Origin: Polymorphospora lycopeni
Lineage (GTDB): Bacteria; Actinomycetota; Actinomycetes; Mycobacteriales; Micromonosporaceae
Length of the DNA: 64,000 nucleotides
NCBI RefSeq assembly: GCF_042237075.1
Contig: NZ_JBCGDC010000012.1
Span: 1-64,000 of the forward strand
Reading direction: 5' to 3'
The translations under genes were made by a program, and so were the position numbers. Each line of letters begins with the position of its first letter. Position 1 is the stretch's first letter. The notes beneath the pieces are model-generated. The model was not told the DNA's origin. It saw only the letters and a program-made list of their open reading frames with translations, and ran no database searches. Shown in pieces: positions 17,237 to 25,870 of this stretch.

Positions 17237-18193
17237 TCAGCCGCCCTCTTCGCTGTCGCGGCGGGAGACCCGGGAACCGGTCGGGTCGAGGAAGACATAC
17301 CGGATGCTGGGGTGGACGTCGAGCAGCCGCCGCTCGGCCTCGTCGGCGGCGGCCTCGATCTCGGCGCCGGTCGCCACGTCGGCGAAGTCGATCTTCGCCG
17401 CGACCAGGATCTCGTGCGGCCCGAGCTGCATCGTCAGCAGGGTGGAGACCCGGTCGACGACCGGGATCGCGGAAAGCTCGGTGCTGATCGCCGACCGCAG
17501 CCGGCCCGGGGCGCTGTGCCCGACCAGCAGAGTGATGTTGCTACGGGCCAGGATGGTCGCCACGACCAGCAGCAGCAGCCCGATCGCGACCGACGCCACG
17601 CCGTCCCAGAGTTCGTTGCCGGTCGCCTGGGTCAGGCCGAGCCCCGCGGCCGCGAGGACCAGGCCGAGCAGCGCCGCGCTGTCCTCGAGGAAGACGGCCT
17701 TCACGGCGGTGTCGGCCGTACGGCTCAGGTAGCGGCGCATCGTGACGCCCCACGGCTTCGCGGCCCGGCGGACCTGGAGCGCGGCCCGGCCCAGCGAGAT
17801 CGCCTCCAGGACGAAGGCGATGACCAGCACCAGGTAGCTGAGGGTGAAGTCGCTGGTCGGGGTGCCGCTGCGGATGCTGTTCACCCCGTGGGTGATGGCG
17901 AAGCCGGCGCCGCCGACGAAGGTGAAGACCGCGGCGAGGAACGCCCAGACGTAGCTCTCCTTGCCGTGCCCGAACGGGTGCCGGCTGTCCGCGCCCCGGG
18001 TGCCGCGCCGTACGGCGGTGTAGAGCAGGACCTCGGTGACGGTGTCGGCGAACGAGTGCGCCGCCTCCGACAGCATCGCCGCCGACCCGGAGACCAGCCC
18101 CGCGACCAGCTTCGCCACCGCCACCCCGAGATTCGCCAGGCCGGCGAGGATCACCGTACCGGCGCTCTCCGTCCCCTCCCCCGGCCGGGCCAT
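17237..18193 (-). CDS. Cation diffusion facilitator (CDF) transporter
   Basis: This 318-aa membrane protein has six hydrophobic segments and the CDF signatures EAAHSFADT (TM2 metal-site region) and HPFGHGKESY, followed by a cytosolic C-terminal domain of about 80 residues (from VVDRVSTLLTMQLGPHEI). It would export Zn2+, Mn2+ or a similar divalent cation by proton antiport. The ATG at 18193 lies 5 bp after the MFS stop, so it is the second gene of a two-gene operon. The specific metal is not evident. Confidence 0.9.
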   Translation of the reverse strand: MARPGEGTESAGTVILAGLANLGVAVAKLVAGLVSGSAAMLSEAAHSFADTVTEVLLYTAVRRGTRGADSRHPFGHGKESYVWAFLAAVFTFVGGAGFAITHGVNSIRSGTPTSDFTLSYLVLVIAFVLEAISLGRAALQVRRAAKPWGVTMRRYLSRTADTAVKAVFLEDSAALLGLVLAAAGLGLTQATGNELWDGVASVAIGLLLLVVATILARSNITLLVGHSAPGRLRSAISTELSAIPVVDRVSTLLTMQLGPHEILVAAKIDFADVATGAEIEAAADEAERRLLDVHPSIRYVFLDPTGSRVSRRDSEEGG

Positions 18194-18198
18194 CCCGG

Positions 18199-19656
18199 CT
18201 AACTCCTGGACCGGCGGGCGACAAGGGTGTCGGCCAGCGCGGCGGCAAGCGCGACCAGCATGAAGAACAGGGCGGCGGCCAGCGCGTCGCGGAACGCGAT
18301 CGACCACTCGAACCCGGTGGCGGCCAGCCGGGCGAAGAAGACCGAGCCGACGCCGGCGATGCCGACGGCCGAGCCGATACGCTGCCCGGTCTGGAGCATG
18401 CCGGCGGCGCTGCCGGCGTTGCCGACCGGCACCTGCGACAGGGTCAGCGTCTGGTTCGGGGTGATCACCAGCCCGCTGCCGCAGCCGGCGACGAGCAGCG
18501 GCGCGGTGGTCGCCAGCGCGGCGTCGTGGCCGGGTACGAAGTGGAGCGCGACGATGGTGCCGGCCAGGCCGAGCGCCACCAGCAGCAGCCCGACAGCGAC
18601 CAGCGGCCGCCCGTAACGGTTCACGAGCCGGCCGCCGACGATGGCGCCGACCGCCGAGCCGAGGGCGAACGGGGTGACGGCGAGGCCGGCCAGCAGCGCG
18701 CTGTAGCCCAGCCCGGTCTGCAGGTAGAGGGTGAACACGAAGAAGATCGCGGTGAACCCGGCGAAGTAGAGCAGGGCGATCACCGTACCCAGCGTGTACG
18801 ACCGCAGCCGGAAGAGCGACAGTTCGAAGACCGGGGTCCCGCCGGCGCGACGGTGGTGAATCTCCCAGCGGACGAACGCGAAGAGCACGACGGCGGCGAC
18901 CGGCAGCAGCAGCCACTTCACCGGTCCCCGCCACTGCTGTTCCTGCACCAGCGGCAGCAGCAGCGCGACCACGCCGACCCCGAGCAGCGCCACGCCGACC
19001 GGGTCGAGGGTCCGCCATCCCGGTACGGCGCCGTGCCGGGTCGGGATCAGCCGCCAGCCGAGGATCGCGGCGACTATGCCGACCGGCACGTTGACGTAGA
19101 ACACCCACCGCCAGCCCTCGTGCGGGCCGGCCAGATGGATCAGGCCGCCGCCGAGCAGCGGCCCGATCGCGGTGGAGACGCCGATGGTCGCGCCGAGCAC
19201 CCCGAACGGACGGCCCCGCTCCGGCCCCCGGAACAGCTCCTGGATGAGGCCGGTGACCTGTGGATTCACCACGCCCGCGGCGACGCCCTGGATCAGCCGG
19301 GCGACGACCAGCCACGTCGCCGACTGGGCGAGGCCGGCGGCGGCGCTGGCGGCGGTGAACCCGATCAGCCCGACGACGAAGGCGCCGCGCCGGCCGCGGG
19401 CGTCACCGAAGCGGCCGGCGGGCACCAGGACCAGGCCGAACGTGAGCGCATACCCGGACAGCACCCACTGCAGGTCGCTGGGGCTGGCGTGGAGCGCGGC
19501 CTGCATCGACGGGATGGCGACGTTGACGATGCTGACGTCGAGCAGGGTCATGAACGCCGCGACCAGGCCGACCGAGAGGGCCCGCCAGCGCCGCCGGTCG
19601 GCGGCCCGGTCCGGTGACCGGTCCGGGTGGGCGTCGGTCGGGATCGGGGCGGCCAT
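18199..19656 (-). CDS. MFS drug-efflux-type transporter (DHA2/EmrB family)
   Basis: This 485-aa protein has about 14 membrane segments. DHA2 signatures are visible: LDVSIVNVAIP in TM1, GRFGDARGRRG in the first loop (motif A) and GPLLGG (motif C-like) in TM5. It is likely a proton-coupled efflux pump. The ATG at 19656 has GGAAGG six bases upstream; an ATG at 19671 is an alternative. It is first in the operon with the CDF gene and divergent from the alpha/beta hydrolase. The substrate is unknown. Confidence 0.88.
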   Translation of the reverse strand: MAAPIPTDAHPDRSPDRAADRRRWRALSVGLVAAFMTLLDVSIVNVAIPSMQAALHASPSDLQWVLSGYALTFGLVLVPAGRFGDARGRRGAFVVGLIGFTAASAAAGLAQSATWLVVARLIQGVAAGVVNPQVTGLIQELFRGPERGRPFGVLGATIGVSTAIGPLLGGGLIHLAGPHEGWRWVFYVNVPVGIVAAILGWRLIPTRHGAVPGWRTLDPVGVALLGVGVVALLLPLVQEQQWRGPVKWLLLPVAAVVLFAFVRWEIHHRRAGGTPVFELSLFRLRSYTLGTVIALLYFAGFTAIFFVFTLYLQTGLGYSALLAGLAVTPFALGSAVGAIVGGRLVNRYGRPLVAVGLLLVALGLAGTIVALHFVPGHDAALATTAPLLVAGCGSGLVITPNQTLTLSQVPVGNAGSAAGMLQTGQRIGSAVGIAGVGSVFFARLAATGFEWSIAFRDALAAALFFMLVALAAALADTLVARRSRS

Positions 19657-19815
19657 GGTGCCCTTCCGCATGCCACGCACCGCGGATCGGTGCGCGGCGC
19701 TGCGCTTTCCCTCGCGGCCCGCGCCGAAACCGGCCCACCCGGCGCGCGGGTCGGCGTAGGTTACGGGTACGGGCCGGTAGCCGCGTGCGGGGCCAGGCTT
19801 CACGGGAGGACGTCC

Positions 19816-20658
19816 ATGGCGGCCATCACCGATCGCGAAGAACGGCAGATCGAAGAGGCGAACACGTCGGGGCGTACGCCGGTGGTGTTCGTCCACGGGT
19901 TGTGGCTGCTGCCGAGCAGTTGGGACCGCTGGCGGGTGGTGTTCGAGGAGGCCGGCTACACGGCGCTGACCCCCGGCTGGCCCGACGACCCCAACACCGT
20001 CGAGGAGGCCAACGCCCACCCGGAGGTGTTCGCGCACAAGTCCGTGAAGCAGGTCGCCGACCACTTCGAGGACGTGGTCCGGCGGCTGACCCGCCGGCCG
20101 GCGGTGGTCGGGCACTCGTTCGGCGGGCTGCTGACCCAACTGCTCGCCGGCCGGGGTGTCGCCGCGGTCTCGGTCGCCATCGACCCGGCCCCGTTCCGCG
20201 GGGTGCTGCCGCTGCCCATCTCGGCGTTGAAGTCGTCGTCACCGGTGCTCGGCAACCCGGCGAACTACAACCGGGCGGTGCCGTTGACGTACGAGCAGTT
20301 CCGGTACGCGTTCGCGAACGCCGTCGACGAGGACGAGGCGAAGGAACTGTACGAGACGTACGCGGTGCCGGCGTCCGGGGTGCCGCTCTTCCAGGCCGCG
20401 ACCGCCAACCTCAACCCGTGGACCGAGGCGAAGGTCAACAGCCGCAATCCCGAACGCGGGCCGCTGTTGATCATCTCCGGGGAGCGGGACAACACGGTGC
20501 CATGGGCGATCGCAAACGCGTCGTACAAGAAGCAGAAACGCAACAGCAGCCTCACCGAGATCGTCGAACTGGCCAACCGGGGGCACTCGCTGACCATCGA
20601 CCGTGGCTGGCGGGAGGTCGCCGACACCGCCCTCGCCTTCGTCAAGCGCTTCACCTGA
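19816..20658 (+). CDS. Alpha/beta-hydrolase fold protein
   Basis: This 280-aa hydrolase has an oxyanion-loop HGLW near residue 27, a nucleophile elbow GHSFGG (Ser near 98) and a late His in NRGHSL that fits a Ser-His-Asp triad. The acid may be the Asp of SGERDNTVP. It would be an esterase or lipase-like enzyme in the cytosol; the substrate is unknown. The ATG at 19816 has GGGAGGA eight bases upstream. It has no clear operon partner. Confidence 0.85.
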   Translation: MAAITDREERQIEEANTSGRTPVVFVHGLWLLPSSWDRWRVVFEEAGYTALTPGWPDDPNTVEEANAHPEVFAHKSVKQVADHFEDVVRRLTRRPAVVGHSFGGLLTQLLAGRGVAAVSVAIDPAPFRGVLPLPISALKSSSPVLGNPANYNRAVPLTYEQFRYAFANAVDEDEAKELYETYAVPASGVPLFQAATANLNPWTEAKVNSRNPERGPLLIISGERDNTVPWAIANASYKKQKRNSSLTEIVELANRGHSLTIDRGWREVADTALAFVKRFT

Positions 20659-20720
20659 CCGCGCTGGCCGGCGGCCGAACCCCGCGACCAGCGCGGCGGA
20701 GGGGCGGTAGCGTCCGAGAA

Positions 20721-21251
20721 GTGGATCCCCATGGCCAGCGGGCGGCGATCGAGCGTCGGTTGCGGTCGCTGGCCGTGTTCGAGGCGGCGAACATCCCGCT
20801 GCAGGCGGTGATCTGGTTCGGCGTACTCGGGTTGCCCGGCTCGGCCGCGAACCTGGCCGGGTTCGCGCTGTTCGTGTTGCTGCTGGCCGAGGGCACCGCG
20901 TACTGGGCGGCCAAGCTGCGGCAGCTGCGCCGGGCCGGCCGCCGGCTGCCCGGTCTGGCGTTCTTCCGGGTCGTCCGGGTGGTCAACGTGCCGCTGCTCG
21001 CCGCCGGGCTGGCGCTCGCCGGGTACGCGGTGGCGACCGACCCCGGGCGGGCGTCGTGGCCGGGGCTCGGGTTCGCGGTGTTCGCCGTGCTGGAGCATGT
21101 CAACTACTTCCACCTGCAGTTGATGCACGACACGGTCGCCGACTGGCGGCGGTTGCGGCGCGGTGGCCTGCACCGGTCGCATCTGGCCCGGGACCTGCGG
21201 ACCCGGAACAGACCCGGCCGTCAGTACATCCGCTTGCCGCCGCCGGCATAG
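20721..21251 (+). CDS. Small integral membrane protein, function unknown
   Basis: This ~176-aa protein starts at a GTG with a poor ribosome site. It has about four hydrophobic segments (around IPLQAVIWFGVLGLPG, LAGFALFVLLLAEGT, VPLLAAGLALAGYAV and PGLGFAVFAVLEHVNYF) and a basic C-terminus. The HVNYFHLQLMHD motif would lie at the end of the last membrane segment. I do not recognise the family. The 3' end overlaps the convergent SDR gene by 31 bp. Confidence 0.65.
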   Translation: MDPHGQRAAIERRLRSLAVFEAANIPLQAVIWFGVLGLPGSAANLAGFALFVLLLAEGTAYWAAKLRQLRRAGRRLPGLAFFRVVRVVNVPLLAAGLALAGYAVATDPGRASWPGLGFAVFAVLEHVNYFHLQLMHDTVADWRRLRRGGLHRSHLARDLRTRNRPGRQYIRLPPPA

Positions 21252-22075
21252 ATGATCTGGCCGGAGACCCAGCGGGCCTGGTGCGAGGCGAGGAACACGA
21301 CGATGTCGGCGACGTCGGCCGGCTCGCCGATGCGGCGCAGCGGGTTGGCGGCGCACAGTTCGCGCATGTCGTCGCTGATCCAGCCGCTCTGGATCGGGCC
21401 GGGGGCGACGGTGTTGACGGTGATGCCCGCCGGGCCGAGTTCCTGCGCGGCCGACCGGCTCAGGCTCTCCAGGGCGTACTTGGAGGCGCCGTACGAGACC
21501 TCGCCGGCGAACTGCGGCGCCGCGTCGGTGCTGATGTTGACGATCCGCCCCCAGTCCGCCGCCCGTTCCAGGTGGCGGCGGTGGAACTCGGCCATCAGCA
21601 GGGCCGGGGCCCGGGTGTTGACCGCGAGGTGGGCGTCGAGGCTGGCCGCGTCGAGCACCGGGCTGTCGCGGTGGAACAGCTGGTCCCGGTCGGGGACGAA
21701 CGTGTCGGGCGCGCTGTGGGCGGCGTTGTTGACCAGGATCTCGACCGGGCCGAGCGCCGCCTCGACCCGGTCGAACAGCGTGACACAGGCCGCCGGGTCG
21801 GCCAGGTCGACGACGAAGATCTCGGCGGGTACGCCGGTTCGGCGTACCTCGTCGAGGACGGTCCGGCCGTCGCTCGCGGTGGCGGCCGCGTAGCGCTCCG
21901 GGCCGGGTACGTCGGTGTCGGCGCCGGCCGGTCCGGGGGCCGGTGTCGGCTGGAAGGCCAGCGCGATCGTCGCGCCCTGGTCGGCGAGGGCCCGGCTGAT
22001 CGCCGCGCCGATGCCGAGCGGGCTGTTGGAGCCGGTGACCAGCGCGACACGTCCGGCGACACCTGGGTCGATCAC
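21221..22075 (-). CDS. SDR-family oxidoreductase
   Basis: This 284-aa short-chain dehydrogenase has a cofactor motif TGSNSPLGIG, an NNAAH loop, a catalytic Ser in NIST and the YGASK Tyr-Lys pair. It is closest in style to 3-oxoacyl-ACP reductases. A GTG start at 22075 with GGAG eight bases upstream is preferred; the ATG at 22089 is out of frame. It is the third gene of the operon DUF2306-serine hydrolase-SDR, 19 bp after the preceding stop. The substrate is unknown. Confidence 0.85.
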   Translation of the reverse strand: MIDPGVAGRVALVTGSNSPLGIGAAISRALADQGATIALAFQPTPAPGPAGADTDVPGPERYAAATASDGRTVLDEVRRTGVPAEIFVVDLADPAACVTLFDRVEAALGPVEILVNNAAHSAPDTFVPDRDQLFHRDSPVLDAASLDAHLAVNTRAPALLMAEFHRRHLERAADWGRIVNISTDAAPQFAGEVSYGASKYALESLSRSAAQELGPAGITVNTVAPGPIQSGWISDDMRELCAANPLRRIGEPADVADIVVFLASHQARWVSGQIIYAGGGKRMY

Positions 22076-22094
22076 GGGTGGGACTCCATGGTGG

Positions 22095-23306
22095 TCAGTC
22101 GTCGATGGCCGCGTAGGCGGTGGTCCAGAAGTCGGCGTGTACGGGCGACGGCTCGGCGGTGGCGAGGCGCTGGGTGAGGACGATGCCGATGAGTTCCTCA
22201 CGCGGGTCCGAGGCCCACGAGGTGCCGTAGCCGCCGTCCCATCCGTACCGGCCGGGTCCGGCGGAGATGTCGTCGCGGGCGGTGACCATGGACACGCCGA
22301 AGCCCCAGCCGCGGTTGTCGCCGAGGAAGGCGTGGGCTCCGGCCAGTTGCTCCGGGGTGAGGTGGTTGGCGGTCATGGTCTCGACCGACGGGCGGGAGAG
22401 GATGCGCGGGCCACGGCGGTAGCGGCCGTTGCCGAGCAGCATCCGCACGAAGGCCAGATAGTCGTCCACGGTGGACACCAGGCCGCCGGCGGCGTCCGGG
22501 AACGCCGGCGGGCGGCTCCACTGGCTGTCGGCCACCGTGTCGTGCGGGGTGAGCCCGTCGGCGCCGGCCTCGTAGCACTCGGCGAAGCGGTCGAGCCGGT
22601 CGGCGGGCACGCTGAAGCCGGTGTCGGGCATGCCGAGCGGGTCGAAGATCCGCTCGCGCAGGAAGGACTCCAGCGGCTGCCCGCAGGCCCGCGCGATCAG
22701 TACGCCGAGCACGTGGTAGGAGGTGTCGTAGAGCCACGCCTCGCCCGGCTGGCGCAGCAACGGCAGCGCGCCCAGTTCGCGCATCCACGCGTCGGGCGGG
22801 TGCGATGTGGACGGTTTCGGCGGGCCGAAGGTCCGCAGGCCGGCGTCGTCCTCCGCGCGCATGATCGGCGTCGACAGCGGGGCCACCATCGGGTGCCCGA
22901 AGCCCATCCGCATGGTGAGCAGGTCGCGCGGGGTGATCGGCCGGTTCGCCGGCCCGGTGTCGTCGAGCGGGCCGTCGACCCGGTTGAGGACCCGCCGGTC
23001 GGCGAGTTCGGGCAGCCACCGGTCGACCGGGTCGTCCAGCCGCAGGACGCACTCCTCGACCAGGATCATCGCGGCGACGGCGGTGACCGGTTTGGTCATC
23101 GAGGTGATCCGGAAGATGGTGTCGCGGCGCATCGGGGTGTCGCCGTCGACGGCGGTGGTGCCGATCGTCTCGACGTGGACCTCGTCGCGGCGGCTCGCCA
23201 GGGCAACCAGACCGGGAACGGTGCCGCGTTCGACGTGCCCGGTCAGGACCCGGCGCAGGCGGCCGAGCCGGTCCGCCGACAGGCCGGCGGCACTCGAGGT
23301 CCTCAC
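22095..23306 (-). CDS. Beta-lactamase-fold serine hydrolase (class C/esterase family)
   Basis: This 403-aa enzyme has SMTK as the SxxK nucleophile motif (about residue 70), a YDTSYH sequence as the Y-x-N/S-like second motif, and C-terminal WDGGYG in place of the HxG/KTG motif. There is no signal peptide, so it acts in the cytosol, probably as an esterase or D-aminopeptidase-like enzyme rather than a resistance determinant. The GTG at 23306 overlaps the upstream TGA (GTGA), which implies translational coupling to DUF2306. Confidence 0.87.
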   Translation of the reverse strand: MRTSSAAGLSADRLGRLRRVLTGHVERGTVPGLVALASRRDEVHVETIGTTAVDGDTPMRRDTIFRITSMTKPVTAVAAMILVEECVLRLDDPVDRWLPELADRRVLNRVDGPLDDTGPANRPITPRDLLTMRMGFGHPMVAPLSTPIMRAEDDAGLRTFGPPKPSTSHPPDAWMRELGALPLLRQPGEAWLYDTSYHVLGVLIARACGQPLESFLRERIFDPLGMPDTGFSVPADRLDRFAECYEAGADGLTPHDTVADSQWSRPPAFPDAAGGLVSTVDDYLAFVRMLLGNGRYRRGPRILSRPSVETMTANHLTPEQLAGAHAFLGDNRGWGFGVSMVTARDDISAGPGRYGWDGGYGTSWASDPREELIGIVLTQRLATAEPSPVHADFWTTAYAAIDD

Positions 23307-24040
23307 CCACCCGATCTTGCCAGATTCCCGGCCGGCGGCAGCCCACGTCGCCGCACCAGCCACTCGGCGACGACGAGGTTCGGCAGCCAGCAGAGGAACG
23401 GGACGGCGTAGTAGGCGTTATCGAACAGGGCCTGGAAGTCGGTCCCGGGCGTGGCGAAGGGGACCTGCACGAAAATCAGGACGGCCAGCCACAGCCGCAG
23501 TGCCGGCGCGGCGTACGTCAGCGCGTAGTTGCGGATCATCCACGCCTCGTGCTCGGCGAAATCCCGGCGCCGGACCGCCCGGTAGCCGCGCCAGGCGGTG
23601 AACGCCCAGAGCACGGCGAGCGTGCCGAACCCGAAGAAGCCGACCATGCCGGCGGAGTTGAACGGGGCCATGACCAGCGCGGTCAGGCTGGCCAGGGCGA
23701 CCGACAGCAGGTAGGCGCGGCCGATCCCACGGTGGACCGGCCGGTGCCGCCCGCGTAGCCGGTGGGAGAACTGCCACGGGCCGAGCAGCAGGGCGAGCGC
23801 GCCGGTGACGACGTGTGCGAAGAAGGCGGCCTGGACCGGTCCCGGCGTCGCCGCGTAGTTGTCGGCGAGCCCGATCTCGGCTTCGGCCATCGCTTCGAGG
23901 GTGCCCTGGGCGTACAGCGCCAGCGAGTAGCCGGCGACGGCGAGCGAGGTGAGGGTGACCAGGGCCCAGCCGGTGCGGGACCGGGGCCGGCGGCGGGGGG
24001 TGCCGGTCGGTGGCGGGACGGTGAGGGTGGCGTCGGGCAT
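23303..24040 (-). CDS. DUF2306-family membrane protein
   Basis: This 245-aa protein has about seven hydrophobic segments. Family-like features are HRLRGRHRPVHRGIGRAYL and the EHEAWMIRNYALTYAAPALRLW motif, whose His and Arg residues might face a haem or quinone site. The function is not known. The ATG at 24040 follows GAGGAGGCAGG. It is first of a three-gene operon and is divergent from a TetR regulator with a palindrome between them, so it is probably repressed by it. Confidence 0.86.
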   Translation of the reverse strand: MPDATLTVPPPTGTPRRRPRSRTGWALVTLTSLAVAGYSLALYAQGTLEAMAEAEIGLADNYAATPGPVQAAFFAHVVTGALALLLGPWQFSHRLRGRHRPVHRGIGRAYLLSVALASLTALVMAPFNSAGMVGFFGFGTLAVLWAFTAWRGYRAVRRRDFAEHEAWMIRNYALTYAAPALRLWLAVLIFVQVPFATPGTDFQALFDNAYYAVPFLCWLPNLVVAEWLVRRRGLPPAGNLARSGG

Positions 24041-24073
24041 CCTGCCTCCTCGGCAGCGGAACGAATGTATGAG

Positions 24074-24092
24074 ACTCTTACAATGTAAGAGT
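24074..24092. promoter_or_regulatory. TetR-type operator palindrome
   Basis: ACTCTTACA and TGTAAGAGT form perfect 9-bp arms around a single central A, in the 86-bp gap between the DUF2306 operon and the divergent tetR gene. The region is unusually AT-rich for this genome. Position and symmetry indicate the binding site for the adjacent TetR protein, controlling both directions. Confidence 0.75.
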
Positions 24093-24126
24093 TATCAACA
24101 TAAGCCCTGATGTTAATGTCGTCAAC

Positions 24127-24732
24127 ATGTCGTCCAGCTCCGGGAACCGCGCCTCGTACCACCACGGGTCGCTGCGCGAAGCCCTGGTCGACGGCGCCCG
24201 CCAGCTGCTGGTCGAGACCGGCGAGGCCGGCTTCAGTCTCAACAACCTGGCCCGCCGCCTCGGCGTGAGCACCGCGGCGCCGTACCGGCACTTCGCCGAC
24301 CGCGACGCGCTCCTCGCGGCCGTCGCCGACGGGGGGTACGCCCAACTCGACACCGCCCTGCGGACCGCCGCCGGCGAGTCGGACGGCCCGGCCGACCAGC
24401 TCCTGCTGATGGGCCTCGCCTACCTGAGCTTCGCCACCGAGAATCCCGCCATCTTCGGCATCATGTTCCGTCCCGGGCCGGACGGCGTGAAGGAGTCCAA
24501 CACCAAGCCGTTCCAGGTGCTCGTCGACGTCGTCGAGTCCGCCCAGTTCGCCGGCGCCCTGCGGGACGACGTACCGCCGCGGATCCTGGCCCGGACGATC
24601 TGGGCCACCGTGCACGGCCTGTCCTGCATCGTCCTGGCCGGCGGCCTGGCGCACCTCGAACTGGACGACACCCCACGGCGGCTCGCGATGGACACGCTGC
24701 GCACCTTCCTGCGCGAGGAGCGGGCCTCCTGA
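24127..24732 (+). CDS. TetR/AcrR-family transcriptional regulator
   Basis: This 201-aa protein has an N-terminal TetR helix-turn-helix (about residues 13-60, FSLNNLARRLGVSTAAPYRHFADRD) and a C-terminal ligand domain of the WHG/TetR_C type (FATENPAIFGIMF). It is divergent from the DUF2306-hydrolase-SDR operon, with a near-perfect palindrome between, so it probably represses that operon and itself. The ATG at 24127 lacks a strong Shine-Dalgarno; the transcript may be leaderless or nearly so. The ligand is unknown. Confidence 0.9.
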   Translation: MSSSSGNRASYHHGSLREALVDGARQLLVETGEAGFSLNNLARRLGVSTAAPYRHFADRDALLAAVADGGYAQLDTALRTAAGESDGPADQLLLMGLAYLSFATENPAIFGIMFRPGPDGVKESNTKPFQVLVDVVESAQFAGALRDDVPPRILARTIWATVHGLSCIVLAGGLAHLELDDTPRRLAMDTLRTFLREERAS

Positions 24733-24793
24733 CGACACCGCCGGGTCCGGCGATCCGCCCGCCGGGACGGACCGCCCGGCCTACCGTCATGAG

Positions 24794-25837
24794 GTGACCC
24801 GAGTCCTCGTGACCGGTGCCGCCGGGTTCATCGGCGGCCACGTCGTCGACGCGCTGCTCGCCGCCGGCCACGAGGTCACCGCCCTCGACGCCGGCCACCC
24901 GGCCGCCCACCGTGGCACCCCGCCGGCCACCGTCGCCGGTGTCCCGGTCCGGACCGCCGACCTGCGCGACGCCGCGGCGGTACGCGACGCGCTCACCGGC
25001 GTCGGCGCCGTCGTGCACCAGGCCGCGATGGTCGGTCTGGGCGTCGACCTCGACGACCTGCCCGAGTACGTCGGCTGCAACGACCTCGGCACCGCCGTGC
25101 TGCTCGCCCAGATGGCCCGGGCCGGGGTACGGCGAATGGTGCTCGCCAGTTCCATGGTCGTCTACGGCGAGGGCGGGTACGCCTGCGCCGACCATGGTCC
25201 CGTACGTCCCCCGCCCCGCCGCACCGCCGACCTCGCCGCCGGCCGCTTCGAGCCCGCCTGCCCGGGCTGCGCCGCCCCGCTCACCCCGACCCTCGTCGAC
25301 GAGGACGACCGGCTCGAACCCCGCAGCGTCTACGCCGCCACCAAACTCGCCCAGGAAAACCTGTGCGCCGCCTGGGCCGAAGCCTGCGCCGGCACGGTCG
25401 CCGCACTGCGTTACCACAACGTGTACGGTCCGGGGATGCCGCGGGACACGCCGTACAGCGGGGTCGCGGCGATCTTCCGGTCGGCGCTCGCCGCCGGACG
25501 GGCACCACGCGTCTTCGAGGACGGCGGGCAACGCCGCGACTTCGTGCACGTCGGCGACGTGGCGAACGCCAACGTGGCCGCGCTCGCGGCCGGCCGGCCC
25601 GGGTTCCGGGCGTACAACGTCGCCTCCGGCTCGCCGACCACGATCGGGGCGGTCGCGGCCACGCTCGCCCGGGCGACCGGCGGCCCCCCGCCCGAGGTGA
25701 CCGGTGAGTTCCGGGCCGGCGACGTACGCCACGTGGTCGCCTCGCCGGCGCGGGCCGCCGCCGAACTCGGCTTCCGGGCGGCCGTCGAACCCGGCACCGG
25801 GCTGACCGGGTTCGCCACCGCTCCCCTGCGCCCCTGA
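24794..25837 (+). CDS. NAD-dependent epimerase/dehydratase (extended SDR), possibly dTDP-rhamnose 4-epimerase-like
   Basis: This 347-aa extended SDR has an N-terminal TGAAGFIG cofactor motif and the YAATK catalytic pair. It carries an insertion with a cysteine pair (ACPGC near residue 155) that is seen in nucleotide-sugar epimerases annotated as dTDP-L-rhamnose 4-epimerases. No sugar-biosynthesis gene adjoins it, so the substrate is open. The GTG start at 24794 is supported by the immediate MTRVLVTGAAG sequence. Confidence 0.82.
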   Translation: MTRVLVTGAAGFIGGHVVDALLAAGHEVTALDAGHPAAHRGTPPATVAGVPVRTADLRDAAAVRDALTGVGAVVHQAAMVGLGVDLDDLPEYVGCNDLGTAVLLAQMARAGVRRMVLASSMVVYGEGGYACADHGPVRPPPRRTADLAAGRFEPACPGCAAPLTPTLVDEDDRLEPRSVYAATKLAQENLCAAWAEACAGTVAALRYHNVYGPGMPRDTPYSGVAAIFRSALAAGRAPRVFEDGGQRRDFVHVGDVANANVAALAAGRPGFRAYNVASGSPTTIGAVAATLARATGGPPPEVTGEFRAGDVRHVVASPARAAAELGFRAAVEPGTGLTGFATAPLRP

Positions 25838-25870
25838 CCCGCGCCGGCCTCGCCCCGGACCGGGCGCTAG

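Noticed and set aside
22095..23306. Antibiotic-resistance beta-lactamase
   Set aside because: No signal peptide and no KTG-like motif typical of resistance enzymes; coupling to DUF2306 and SDR suggests a metabolic esterase.
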